A stretch of DNA of 64,000 nt, taken from the NCBI GenBank assembly GCA_964016985.1, contig OZ024828.1, positions 303,001 to 367,000 of the forward strand, written 5' to 3'. Below, piece after piece: positions 21,063 through 30,817 of this stretch (position 1 is its first letter; each line of letters starts with the position of its first letter). The translations under genes and the position numbers were made by a program. The DNA comes from Anodontia alba. Its lineage: Eukaryota > Mollusca > Bivalvia > Lucinida > Lucinidae. The notes under the pieces are model-generated. The model had not been told where the DNA came from. It searched no databases and saw only the letters and a program-made list of their open reading frames with translations.

Positions 21063-21623
21063 TCTGTTTCGTTACGTCGGTTACTAACTGTATTGTTTCG
21101 TTACGTCGGTTACTAACTGTATTGTTTCGTTACGTCGGTTACTAACTGTATTGTTTCGTTACGTCGGTTACTAACTGTATTGTTTCGTTATGTCGGTTAC
21201 TAACTGTATTGTTTCGTTACGTCGGTTACTAACTGTATTGTTTCGTTATGTCGGTTACTAACTGTATTGTTTCGTTACGTCGGTTACTAACTGTATTGTT
21301 TCGTTACGTCGGTTACTAACTGTATTGTTTCGTTATGTCGGTTACTAACTGTATTGTTTCGTTACGTCGGTTACTAACTGTATTGTTTCGTTACGTCGGT
21401 TACTAACTGTATTGTTTCGTTACGTCGGTTACTAACTGTATTGTTTCGTTATGTCGGTTACTAACTGTATTGTTTCGTTACGTCGGTTACTAACTGTATT
21501 GTTTCGTTACGTCAGTTACTAACTGTATTGTTTCGTTACGTCGGTTACTAACAATATTGTTTCGTTACGTCGGTTACTAACTGTATTGTTTCGTTATGTC
21601 GGTAACTATCTGTATTGTTTGCG
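21063..21623. repeat. 29-bp tandem array, 19 units
   Basis: Nineteen units of 29 bp (GTTTCGTTACGTCGG plus TTACTAACTGTATT), almost identical. Five units read TTATGTCGG and one reads TTACGTCAG, all changes at CpG sites. Non-CpG changes are limited to units 17 and 19. There are no unique spacers, so it is not a CRISPR array. Confidence 0.95.
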
Positions 21624-22966
21624 TTTTATTTGCTGATTGTCTCACTCACATTCCATTCCTTCGTAGCGGGTATATAACGTTTATAGAACGTTACATTTAA
21701 CGTCGATGCAAAGTCTTGACGTTGCATCATTCTATAATAATCATGTGCCCCCCACCCCAAACCCCCTCCCCTGCCCCGGGCTTGCGTCTTATCGAGATGC
21801 CTATGGAAGGCTCTAGGTTGCGATCTTTTTAGGCTAACCTCAGTTTTATATTTTTCATGGGCGAAACCAATGAGAGTCGCAAAACACACGGCATTTTTTC
21901 CCAAGCTATCAATTCGATACAAACAAGCTGCGGCAGTATTAGAATCTCACGTGACAAAGATGAAATACGGCGTTTTAGTTTTGAATGAATCGTTGGGTTT
22001 TATTCAATTTCCAAACCATTATGTTGTTACGTTTACACATCTATGTAATGTGTCCCCATAATTCCCTAATATTATAAAGTGAATAAAGGGATATGCAGGA
22101 GTATACATCGTTAGAAGGATTATCAGAAATTGGCAGCTTTTATACCGGCTTATCAATTCGGTTACATCGTTCTACTGCTTGCAACCCGATTTACTGCATC
22201 AGTATAAATGTGTTTAACAAGAAGCATCTTCAAAAAGAAAATAAGCGACGAAAATGGTAGATAATTTTTTATGTTTGATAGGTACTTGGGCTGATAATAC
22301 GGGATAAAAAAAACACAAACTGATGGATGACTGAAATGAGGTAACAAAATTTTGGTGCGTCTAATCACCAATGTTCACAAACATGCCCTTGACAACCTAC
22401 AAAGCCACCGACTTCATTCCGATTATTCAAACAGAGATAAATGACAAGAAGTTTACTTGGGTTTAGCTCTTTAAAACCTCATTATATCCACTGCATTATT
22501 TAATTAAAGATAACTTGCTAAGTTTTTTTTTTTTTTTTTTTTTTTTTATAAAGCTCAGATTGTTTCTTTTTAAAAATCTAACCTTGTTTATATTTTCCTA
22601 CGAAAGCACCTTCGCGCGATATACATCAATAATTCTATCAAATTGTTATTCTAAATAGAGAAGTGTTTCTTTGCTTTTCAAAAACTTGATTCTTGCGTGA
22701 AATTGATGATCATATTGTAAAGATGCTTAAACTGCATACAGTGAAAGTTGCATCAAATGATTTGACAAAAATAACAGTTTCATGAGATTTATCATCGCTT
22801 CAAGGCACGCATATTCTTCCATACAGATATTTTTATACATAGGTCAGCGAATGAATTTAACCGACTTCGTCAAATAGTCCAAAACTTCCGCATTACCTAT
22901 ATAATAAGGTGACAATGCCATGGCTTACATACACATAGTTCTAAATAATTGGGTCATTTAGACAAT
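21624..22966. other. Unassigned, no gene seen
   Basis: Contains a C-rich stretch (21747-21780) and a 26-bp poly(T) at 22524-22549. AACGTTTATAGAACGTTACATTTAACGTCG at 21676-21705, in pieces, resembles a degenerate ACGT-rich repeat. None of the reading frames shows a recognisable domain. Confidence 0.4.
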
Positions 22967-23197
22967 CGAGCTAGCGCACAACAAAACCAATAATAAGACC
23001 TGTTTGACCAGCTAAGACTCAGATCAGCCTGGGCATCCACCCAGTCTGATCAGAGTCTTCGCTGTCCGCATGAAGAAAACTTGGGTCCTTAGCTCCCATT
23101 GAGTGCACAGCGAAGACTCTACTCAGACAAGGCGGACGCGCATGCTGATCTGAGTCTTCGCTGGGCGCACACGCCCTTTTGTAGGTTTTGTCGTGTT
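22967..23197. mobile_element. PalD MITE
   Basis: Ends CGAGCTAGCGCACAACAAAA and GTAGGTTTTGTCGTG. Both modules are well kept: AAGACTCAGATCAGCCTGGG / CAGTCTGATCAGAGTCTTCG and GCGAAGACTCTACTC / GCTGATCTGAGTCTTCGC. Confidence 0.8.
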
Positions 23198-23262
23198 AGA
23201 AGAGCCTCCGCGAAGCATTTCTAACGAGTATCCACAATATGAAAATATGTTTTTATGCAGAA
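23198..23262. repeat. Solo copy of the shared hairpin core
   Basis: TTAGAAGAGCCTCCGCGAAGC..TTTCTAACGAGTATCCACAAT, a diverged GTTAGAACCGCCTCGGCGAGG hairpin, fused to the end of the preceding PalD and without the PalB outer arms. Confidence 0.6.
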
Positions 23263-23482
23263 ATCTGGAAAGTATCCATAGTTTTGGTTTGAAAAATTGG
23301 CTTATCTAGCTGTATTGCTAAGACGTATAAACATTTTACAGCAGTATATTAACGTAACTAATGGGACTTTCAGAAGGTATTTTGTGATCCAATAAATTTT
23401 CTGTATACGGTTCTTATGTTCCGTTGTTAATTACCAAAATTTCTTTATCCCGTTTTGATATGTATTGGTATTGTATGCTATC
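23263..23482. other. Unassigned
   Basis: No feature recognised. Confidence 0.4.
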
Positions 23483-23710
23483 AACCCATTGTAGTCTGGA
23501 GAGTCCCCTAAAAGGGTAACTGGCAAACAGTGCAGACCCAGAACAGATGCAGCAGAACGCGGCGTCTGATCAGGGTCTCCACTGTTTGCAAATGCTTTAG
23601 CAACTTTTTTTTAGGAATATGTAAATCTCATAGTCGGACGGGCCTAAAACTGATATTAGACTCTTTCAATATATAGTGTGGGAGAGTCTATTCAGTCTAC
23701 AATGGGTTAA
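23483..23710. mobile_element. MITE with AACCCATTGTAG ends
   Basis: Terminal inverted repeats AACCCATTGTAGTCTGGAGAG and GAGAGTCTATTCAGTCTACA..ATGGGTT. The inner part holds CAAACAGTGCAGACCCAGAAC / GATCAGGGTCTCCACTGTTTG, the same hairpin module as PalG. Confidence 0.7.
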
Positions 23711-23754
23711 ATTCATAATGTAAATATTAAGTGAATATACCCTGGAAATATCAG

Positions 23755-23960
23755 TCACGACGTACAGCTCTCCCGAGGCACCAAAAGAAAGAGAGATGAG
23801 GAAGAAATAAGGACCAAACAACCGCCACATATGAAACCACAGACGCTTAAACAAAGAAGAACTGCAACAGAGGAACCGCCTTGGAACTACTGGTGGGCTT
23901 TAATCAGTTTTACTCATGCGAAACCTCGTCCTGAATTCTGATGCAGAAAAAAATATATAT
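23755..23960 (+). repeat. A-rep, diverged partial copy
   Basis: CACCAAAAGAAAGAG, AAACCACAGACG, AGGAACCGCCTTGGAACTAC, TTTAATCAGTTTTACTCATG and TCCTGAATTCTG keep the order of the A-rep middle part. Identity is low. Confidence 0.5.
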
Positions 23961-24237
23961 TCGGCCTGCATAGGTATCCTCTACCTTATCTGTGAAATAT
24001 CACAGTAAAACACATATAATCAAAAACACTATGATAAAACAAAGCAAATCACTCAATGACGATCAGAATCCAGAACACAAGAAAACCACAAACAGGACCA
24101 CGATGGTCCGAACCACAGATATTGATAGTCAGGCACCGACTTTCTGAAATAGATTGGGGAAGGAGCCGTCATTTAGTCCGAGGACCGACCCACCGACGTG
24201 CAATTAAAGAGGGAAGCAACGTTATTAACCATAATTA

Positions 24238-24350
24238 ACAACCATGCATGCAGTTTGCCGCAGAATATCCATGTTACAACCTACCTTTTTTGAAGCGAGT
24301 AGCAATCTTTTTAATTGTGCCGAAAAATCAGTTTTGCCAACACAGAAGGT
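24238..24350 (-). pseudogene. RT C-terminal fragment (YIDD-type retroelement)
   Basis: On the minus strand, 'GKTDFSAQLKRLLLASKKVG' followed by 'CNMDILRQTACMVVN' matches the last part of the RT remnant at 3385-3606 ('GKSTFSEQFINLINH...GYSLDIIRQTACLVVN'). About 37 residues remain with nothing recognisable on either side. A short dead fragment. Confidence 0.65.
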
Positions 24351-24446
24351 TACATTGGAAGTATTCAAGAAGACCTGACGTACAAACCCCAGCATACCAG
24401 TCGAAAGAAAGATGTTAGGATTATGCAAGCACAACACACAAATATT

Positions 24447-24668
24447 CCAGCGCACGACAAAACCTACAATAAGATTTGTGCAACCAGTGAAAACTCAGAT
24501 CAACCGCGCAGTCTGACCAGTGTCCTCGCTGATCGCATCTGCCTTCTACCGCCTCCAGGCTATCCAAAATGGGATAAATAAGAACCCTTGTCATACTTGG
24601 TGGATGTACAGGCTTACCTGTCCAGATCACAAACATCTTATTGTAGGATTTGTCGTGCGCTGGCTCAA
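24447..24668. mobile_element. PalD MITE
   Basis: Ends CCAGCGCACGACAAAACCTA and TAGGATTTGTCGTGCGCTGG. Internal GAAAACTCAGATCAACCGCG. The second module is decayed. Confidence 0.78.
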
Positions 24669-25041
24669 ATAAAACATGGACAATTACAAAAGAAACAACA
24701 ACATAGCAACCGCAAAGGGCGAACCGCATAGGCTCGGTCTGCGCTCATTGCTTATTCCGTCACATATAATCTAAGCTTTGGAACTCTGTAAGTTCAATCA
24801 TCAGTTGAAAATTAGATTTTGTTCTTATTTTTCACAGAAATAAGTCTTGACATTTTATTCAAATTGATATGGGCCTGGCCGTTACATTCAGTTACACACA
24901 TGAAAAAAGGCAAAAATTTGACTAAAAAGGTATCTTACTGAAAAGATTTTTGTGACTGTTTCCTTTATTACATTTACTTCTATTTTATGTGGTTACATGT
25001 ACACCAACATCCATTTATACTGACGCAGTTACAAAATACCT
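24669..25041. other. Unassigned, with half a PalA
   Basis: TTAGATTTTGTTCTTATTTTTCACAG..AAGTCTTGACATTTTATTCAA at 24811-24863, seen in parts, is one arm of PalA. Nothing else. Confidence 0.45.
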
Positions 25042-25266
25042 GTACCGTATCTACCCTAAGTATTCGAACACCATAGCTCCTTACTATATTCGCTCTAAAA
25101 CTAAAGTTGAAATATGTTCATTTTCGAACCAGTTGATAGGCTTCAAAATTGCTAGATGAGTGGTAAACACTGTATACCCTGATCAGACGCGCGTTCTGTG
25201 GCGTCTGATCTGGGTCTACACTGTTTACTTAGGCTTGTCTGTTCAAAAACGTAGGGTAAATCGGGA
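25042..25266. mobile_element. PalG MITE, complete
   Basis: Ends TACCGTATCTACCCTAAGTA and ACGTAGGGTAAATCGGGAA are inverted repeats. Inside is a strong hairpin, GTAAACACTGTATACCCTGA / TCTGGGTCTACACTGTTTAC with GACGC..GCGTC at the tip (25160-25228). Confidence 0.75.
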
Positions 25267-25494
25267 AGTGGTCGATGCGTATAGGACTCAATGACACTCC
25301 GAAGCTATAGAAGGGAGCATCACTGTAAGGATTCACGCGAACCCGGATGTAGACAAAGTGATGACGTACAGTCAGTTGATTGTTGTCATTCCGAAGCCTG
25401 GCTGCAACTGAAGACAAAGGTGAAGTTGTCATCCGTTGTTGGCATAGCTACCATGCGCCTCGCCTCTACACGTCAGTGACGAAACAATAATTAG

Positions 25495-25735
25495 GCCGCG
25501 TCAGCATTAAAATTATGTCATCGAACATGCGCAAAATGCGCAGAATCAGATCCTGCGCATGCGCAAAGTATCATCATTCGCTCTGCTTCCAGCAGATTCT
25601 GTAGTTCCCAATATTTCTGTTAGCGGACAGTGAACGTCCTGATTAGACTGCGCGGATGCACAGGATGATCTAGGCCTTCGCTATCCGCATATGCCCAAAG
25701 ACACGTTTTCGCATGGCGTGACCCATCTGGCAATG
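25495..25735. repeat. Two PalD-type hairpins
   Basis: 25524-25580 is rich in TGCGCATGCGCA and AATGCGCAGAATCAGATCCTG. 25617-25690 has AGCGGACAGTGAACGTCC..TAGACTGCGCGG with a mirror GATCTAGGCCTTCGCTATCCG. Confidence 0.6.
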
Positions 25736-26154
25736 CAAGACCTTGATCAAGGAACTATCTATGTCCAGTTTAGTTCAGCTTTTCGAACATCGATATTTGT
25801 ATGTAATATACGTATATCAATAATACTATTAACAACAATTACGTCAAAGACGCAATTTTTCATCTTTTGACAGATAAAAACGCTTATTTAGGATTAGAAC
25901 AACAGCTTAAATTTAAAATCGTTACATAAACGCATCTATGAAAATTAAACAGATTTTAGGGACGTCTCATAAATTGCGATTATCTGCTTTCCAAATGTTT
26001 TCTTAATGCATTTTACAACCATTTAGCCAAGTCAATTTTCCTTGACTCTCAGCGGGATCAATAACCATGCCGGTTTTAACACTCGCTAGGCGTAGTTTAG
26101 CAGACATGTAAATGACACTATTCGTGAGCAGTGCTGTGCGTAACATAATCGTTC
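25736..26154. other. Unassigned
   Basis: No gene or named repeat recognised. Confidence 0.4.
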
Positions 26155-26432
26155 CATTACGAAAACAAGCCTATTCAAGTATATAGAAGATTTCACCTCC
26201 AAAAACTGAAAATTTTCAGACAAGAAGCTCTGATATTTTTCGTATTTCTGCTTACAACATAGATTGTAGGTACTCGTTAGAACCGCATCGGCAAAGCGGT
26301 TCTAACGAGTAGCCACAATCTATGTTTTTAGCAATATAAGAAAAATAATGTATACCCCTGTAAACTCCAGTTTTACTATATAGAAGTGGGGTTTAAGGGA
26401 GTCAAAATTATATAGGCATGTTTTTTGTGATG
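26155..26432 (+). mobile_element. PalB element (copy b)
   Basis: Starts CATTACGAAAACAAGCCTATT and ends GCATGTTTTTTGTGATG. The central hairpin is GTACTCGTTAGAACCGCATC / GCGGTTCTAACGAGTAGCC. All internal blocks are present. Confidence 0.87.
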
Positions 26433-26461
26433 GTAAACAGTAAAATCTAAAACCGAGTATG

Positions 26462-26582
26462 CTGTTTTGACGTTTTGCATGCTGGGTAAGAATTTCATGC
26501 AAATTAGGAGACAATCTGCAATGTGCATGAAAAGTCAAAGCTTATTTCCTTGAAAAATAAGAAAAATATTATCAATTTGTCA
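26462..26582. mobile_element. PalA-like palindrome, shortened
   Basis: CATGCTGGGTAAG then TTTCATGCAAATTAGGAGAC and GTGCATGAAAAGTCAAAGCT..TTGAAAAATAAG. The left arm lacks the CAGCAGACGAC block. Confidence 0.6.
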
Positions 26583-26875
26583 TGACCAAAACTGCCTCAG
26601 AGCAGGTACATGTAGCTTGCCTGGGTCCCGTTTGACAACCCTGTGATAAGTACCGCCCTGCCATAAGTACAATAAGGGGAAAGTGATCACCGGTTAGTGC
26701 ATGGAAACCAAATCTACACCCCGGTGGACACAAAAGCGTACAAACTCTATGAGGATATATCTTTTCAATGAATATTTGAATATTTTCACGTCAAGATAGT
26801 TTGACAGGATAATTTCATTCATCAAAGTACTCTTAAGCTGGGTCTAGAAATATACACTGATTGATATCATCGTTT
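26583..26875. other. Unassigned
   Basis: No feature recognised. Confidence 0.4.
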
Positions 26876-27255
26876 GACGATAAAAATCTAAAAGGTTGCG
26901 CTTGGAAACAAAGAACACACAAAAGCGAAAACAACGACTCAGTTATATTATATCTCTTCATATGCAACAATGTAGTTTGCCTAACGCCCCCCCTCTCTCC
27001 CCCCCCCCCCGCCCCCGCCCCCTCCCACTATGTGAAGTACGGGGAGGCATTTTAAGGCCCCCACACGGCACTTAACACCGGCTGCAAAGAAAAAAAAATA
27101 TCATCTGCACTAAGATAGAGCACGGGGAGACGTTTTAAGGCCGCCACACCGCAATTAACACCAGCATCAAAAGAAATAACATTATACATGTAATCTGCAC
27201 TGTGATGAAGCACGGAGAGACGTTTAACGGTCACCACACGGCACTTAACAACAGC
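26876..27255. repeat. C-rep remnant with repeated ends
   Basis: AGGTTGCGCTTGGAAACAAAG and TCTCTTCATATGCAAC..GTAGTTTGC begin the unit. The end block (GTACGGGGAGGCATTTTAAGG.CCCACACGGCACTTAACACC, in pieces) is then repeated three times at roughly 80-bp spacing (27037, 27118, 27207). A C-rich run lies at 26987-27022. Confidence 0.65.
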
Positions 27256-27529
27256 GGCACTTGTTTCAGTTTTAGATCTGATGTAAGAGTTTGACAAGTG
27301 AAATTTTCAAAAAAATGGACATTGCATAATGCTGCAAAGAAATTTGCATTATTCAGTGTTTTGAATTCATACCTGAATAGCAGTTAATTGACAGGAAGTT
27401 GGGATACTTTACAGTTGTTGAAATATTGCATTGAATAACAATTAAAACCAAGATTAAACGAAACACATCAAAGTTTGTACGACTTTGTCCCGGGCGTACA
27501 ATATCAATAATTATCAACGTTTAGCTTCC
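27256..27529. other. Unassigned
   Basis: No feature recognised. Confidence 0.4.
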
Positions 27530-27712
27530 TGAGTAAAAATTTCAGCAGCTGATAATTTTTGTTTTTATCATTTTTCCTAGAAGCAGGTTCAAACATTTCA
27601 TGCAAATTGTCTCCAAGGGAGATAATTTGCATGAAATATCAAATCGTAGTTTTCTGGAAAAAGTAAGAAAACTATCATCAATTTGTTATCTTAACAGATA
27701 GTGGTAAAGGTT
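27530..27712. mobile_element. PalA element
   Basis: Left TTTCAGCAGCTGATAATTTT, centre TTTCATGCAAATTGTCTCCA / GGAGATAATTTGCATGAAAT, right GATAGTGGTAAAGGTTAA. It ends about 27 bp from the donor site of the candidate exon that follows. Confidence 0.75.
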
Positions 27713-27738
27713 AAAGATCAGAAATTGCTTTCGCCTAC

Positions 27739-27924
27739 CTTAAGCATGTGGATGATGACGTAAAACGCAGGATAACAAAAGCAAGAGTAAGCTACGAGAG
27801 AAAAAGTTGGGTCGGTCAAGAACTCGATCGAGGCATACAAGGCTGTGATAATACCGAATTTGCAGTAAGCTTTCGAGTCAGACAACCTACCAACGGTATG
27901 ACAGAAGGTTTGACTTAACAAAGG
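27739..27924 (-). CDS. Candidate coding exon, unrecognised (weak)
   Basis: On the minus strand a 62-codon open stretch begins after a pyrimidine-rich acceptor (TTTATTTGTTCCCTCAGGTAG, taking the second AG) and ends at CTTAAG/GTAGGC, a fair donor site. Both junctions are phase 0. The peptide has a hydrophobic second half ('FSLVAYSCFCYPAFYVIIHM'), which could be a membrane segment. I do not recognise the family and see no neighbouring exon. The nearer AG of the acceptor would bring in a TAG stop. Among many chance frames in this window this one stands out only by its splice signals, so it may be fortuitous. Confidence 0.2.
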
Positions 27925-28103
27925 CTACCTGAGGGAACAAATAAAGATCAAGAACAGCATTTCTACTAGCATAAAGAAATCGCCATTATTAGACATTTTC
28001 TTGAAAATGTACTGAATGGATAATCTTTTGAACATGTAAACGTCCACCACCACAGTTAATGTCGTCTGTCGCATTTTGACAAGTTGGTTACTTTATGCTG
28101 AAT

Positions 28104-28109
28104 GTAAAC

Positions 28110-28134
<25 letters not shown>
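28104..28134. repeat. (CT)n microsatellite
   Basis: Uninterrupted CT dinucleotides at 28111-28134. Confidence 0.95.
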
Positions 28135-28139
<5 letters not shown>

Positions 28140-28140
<1 letters not shown>

Positions 28141-28440
28141 TTGTACATTTTACATGATTATATGTTATGTTATTTCTTCAATGATCTTTTTTTTCCCATT
28201 TTTGTTCTCTTAAATAATTTATATATTGTGTTTGTTTACCAGTTCGCTTACATGCTTTCATTACAATGTATTGTTATCTATTATGCATATGTTGTTTGAC
28301 GTTTATAGAGTTTGTGTAGCTGTTGCCAAAGAGGGCCAAAGGAAGACTGGCTCATGGCCAGTTCGGTTACCCTCTATAAATAAAGAATTGACTTACTCAC
28401 CTATTTACTTAGTACTTACGTACTTACTATCTTAGTACTT
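28140..28440 (+). mobile_element. Possible LINE 3' end
   Basis: AAGAGGGCCAAAGGAAGAC, GGCCAGTTCGGTTACCCTC and TATAAATAAAGAATTGACTTAC form a 3' UTR-like end with AATAAA at 28378-28383. This is followed by an ACTTA-rich tail to about 28442. Simple-repeat tails are typical of CR1-like LINEs. No coding part remains. Confidence 0.4.
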
Positions 28441-28510
28441 ACATTCTTATTATGTGGCAAGACAGGATCCCAGATACAGAAGTCCTGAAGAGCGACTGAT
28501 AGCTTCACAG

Positions 28511-28612
28511 TCAGCATTCTACGTAAATCTATATCGGGCCGTCATCGGCCCGTCAGGGTAGCTGACGGGCCGATGACGGCCCGATGTAGATTTACGTAGA
28601 ATGCTAGCTGGG
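28511..28612. mobile_element. PalC hairpin element (copy 1)
   Basis: 102-bp near-perfect inverted repeat. Arms TCAGCATTCTACGTAAATCT and AGATTTACGTAGAATGCTAGC flank a GC-rich stem GGGCCGTCATCGGCCCGTCA / TGACGGGCCGATGACGGCCC with a GGGTAG loop. Compare copy 2 at 61908-62015. Confidence 0.85.
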
Positions 28613-28624
28613 ATTTATCATTAT

Positions 28625-28815
28625 AGTTGGGTAATCATTTCAGTAGACGACATTTTTTTCTCATTTTCCCTAGAACATTTCATCACAAACAATAACTCTT
28701 TATATATTTTAATGGAGTTATTGACTTTTTGCGCTAAGGTGACAATTTTGGAAAATTAATAAAAACTATCATCAATATGTCGTCTGCTGAATTATCCCAG
28801 CGAGTGAGAAATGTT
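28625..28815. mobile_element. PalA element
   Basis: Left TTTCAGTAGACGACATTTTT, right ATGTCGTCTGCTGAATTATC. The centre is replaced by AACAATAACTC..GGAGTTATTG, a different inner hairpin. A variant subfamily. Confidence 0.7.
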
Positions 28816-29111
28816 TTTAACACATACAATCGTCTCACGAAGGCCAGTTTAATAATGATAATAATAATAATAACAATATAAAACCTACCGTCATGGAGGA
28901 TAAAAAATGTAATTTTTATCTCTAAAACAATTAATACTCTGCTAGAGCAAAGAAAAGTCTTGAAATCTGTTAATGAGCATCATATTTTCAGATTTCCAAT
29001 GGTTCTGTGCCTGGCTGAGTCTCTTTTTGGAAATCACAACATGAATGGAAAAGTATTGATTCACTTATTGTTCAGCTATTATGGTTCAATGGGGCAAATG
29101 TAAATAAGCCC
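28816..29111. other. Unassigned
   Basis: (AAT)n run at 28855-28875. Nothing else was recognised. Confidence 0.4.
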
Positions 29112-29345
29112 TGTTGTGATAAAAAAAAAATCCGGGCCTATGCGAACTGCACGTGCCCTCATCAGGCTACGCATGCGCCATCTGGTCTAGGTATGTGCAG
29201 TTCACATTTAAGAATCACTGTATGTGCTCCAAAAGGTGTCTGAGTGAACAGCGAATTCCCTGATCAGATTTCGCAAGTAAAGTCTATTCTGCGCATGCGT
29301 AGTTCATTGATTTTCTAAGGAAGGTTTTCTCATAGCGTGGCACAA
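29112..29345. repeat. PalD-type hairpins
   Basis: GGGCCTATGCGAACTGCACG..GGCTACGCATGCGCC and GGTCTAGGTATGTGCAGTTC form one stem (29133-29202). AACAGCGAATTCCCTGATCAG..TTCTGCGCATGCG is a second, worn one. Confidence 0.55.
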
Positions 29346-29465
29346 ATAATGAAACACAGCTGATCGAAAACTCAACAAAAGTAAACAAACAACCATTTTA
29401 TTATGGTAATAGGGAGCGAATAGAAAATGTTGCTATTGGCTGCGTGAGAATAGTTAATAAACGTT

Positions 29466-29662
29466 TTGCATGCTGGGAAAATTCAGCAGACGATATTTTG
29501 AAATATTTTCCTATTTTTCCTAGAAAATAGCTTTTGACATTTCATGCAAATTGTCTCCTACAATTTGCATGGAATGTCAAATTCTATTTTCTGGGAAAAA
29601 ATAGGAAACAACCATCAATTTGTCGTAAGCTGATTCTGCCCAGAGAAAGGTAAAGGTTAAAG
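29466..29662. mobile_element. PalA element
   Basis: CATGCTGGGAAAATTCAGCAG, CTTTTGACATTTCATGCAAA, centre TTGTCTCCTACAATTTGCAT, right TTGTCGTAAGCTGATTCTGC..AGGTAAAGGTTAAAG. Nearly complete. Confidence 0.8.
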
Positions 29663-29932
29663 AGAGCGGTTTTTTTTTTTACATTAAACCCATAAATGTC
29701 CATCGGACACTTCGACGTTACTTTTTGCACACGTCCAATTTTGAACCCTGTCATCCCTGAGTTTCTTAAAATAATCCTTCAATCTCTGAATTTAGACTTA
29801 TACATTGTTGCAACTAGTGGTTTGAGTCAAAATTCAATAACTGCATGGCAAACAGTGAAAATCCAGATGAGACGGTTCATTATGTTTGAAAAGCTATACT
29901 GATGAAAGGGGCAAGACTAGACTAATAAATTG
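29663..29932. repeat. Worn repeat fragment
   Basis: TTAAACCCATAAATGTCC, CCCTGTCATCCCTGAGTTTC, GCAAACAGTGAAAATCCAGA and GACGGTTCATTATG match the 16225-16440 / PalG hairpin style. Confidence 0.45.
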
Positions 29933-30239
29933 CAGTCGACTATCGTTATCTCGACTTCGCTTATCTCGAATAACAGCTTATGTCGAAGTGGATATCTGGT
30001 CCATTTTTTAGCATGGAAATCTAACAATAGGTAACAAAATATTTTGGAAAAGATGAGCAATTTCTCCTCTTTTCCGCAATATTTTCAATATACCTCCAAC
30101 TTCAGGAGTCAAATTACATATTCATTTGAATGTTCGAATTATTTTTTTCTCAATTCTGCGAACCTGATATAAACGAGGTACAGATATCTCGAAGTATTTC
30201 AGAGAGTCCCTTGGACTTCGAGATAACGAGATTCGACTG
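29933..30239. mobile_element. PalF-type MITE
   Basis: 307 bp. Ends CAGTCGACTATCGTTATCTC and GAGATAACGAGATTCGACTG (18 of 20 paired). The second end is followed by TA (30240-30241). The left flank is TG, so one side of the TA duplication has mutated. No hairpin core inside. Confidence 0.72.
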
Positions 30240-30454
30240 TATATACATATGGGGCTACATGTACCCAGGAAAAGCCACAATCGCGGGTCACAGCCTCTTA
30301 GAGAACCGAATAAAGTTAGTACACGAAACGGCATCAGTACATGACATCCCTAAGAATCAAAAACATCTTTAACGAACAAAACGAAGAGGAAATGCAAGGG
30401 AAACCATTTCAGTAAAACAGTTGGGGCTTAAACCTACTTTTGCGAGCGCCTAAT
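30240..30454. other. Unassigned
   Basis: No feature recognised. Confidence 0.4.
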
Positions 30455-30701
30455 CATTACGAAAACACGCCTATTCAAATATATAGAAAATTTCACTCCA
30501 AAAACGGAAAATTCTCAGATAAAAAAACTCTGATATTTTTCATAGTTCTGCTCAAAACATAGATTACGGGTACTCGTTAGAACCGCCTCAGCGAGGCGGT
30601 TCTAATGAGTACCCACAATCTATGCTTTTGAGCAGAAATAAGAAAATTATTGTATACCCCTGTAAAGGGGGTCAGAATTACATAAGTATATTTTCGTGAT
30701 G
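30455..30701 (+). mobile_element. PalB element (copy c), internal deletion
   Basis: Starts CATTACGAAAACACGCCTATT and ends ATATTTTCGTGATG. The hairpin core GTACTCGTTAGAACCGCCTC / GAGGCGGTTCTAATGAGTAC is intact. About 35 bp of the right arm (the CCCAGTTTTACTATATAAA block) is deleted. Confidence 0.85.
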
Positions 30702-30817
30702 CTCACCCTTGTCTTCTAAAGCAGCTTCACACATAAACATGAATTACAAAAGTTTTGAGGGTGCAGACAGAAGGAAAACAACAGAGATCAAAGTGGGTAG
30801 CGACTGATGTTGTAGCG

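Noticed and set aside
21063..21623. Regularly spaced 29-bp repeats resembling a CRISPR array
   Set aside because: The repeats are contiguous with no unique spacers, and the surrounding DNA is clearly eukaryotic. The same applies to the 46-bp, 40-bp and 38-bp arrays.
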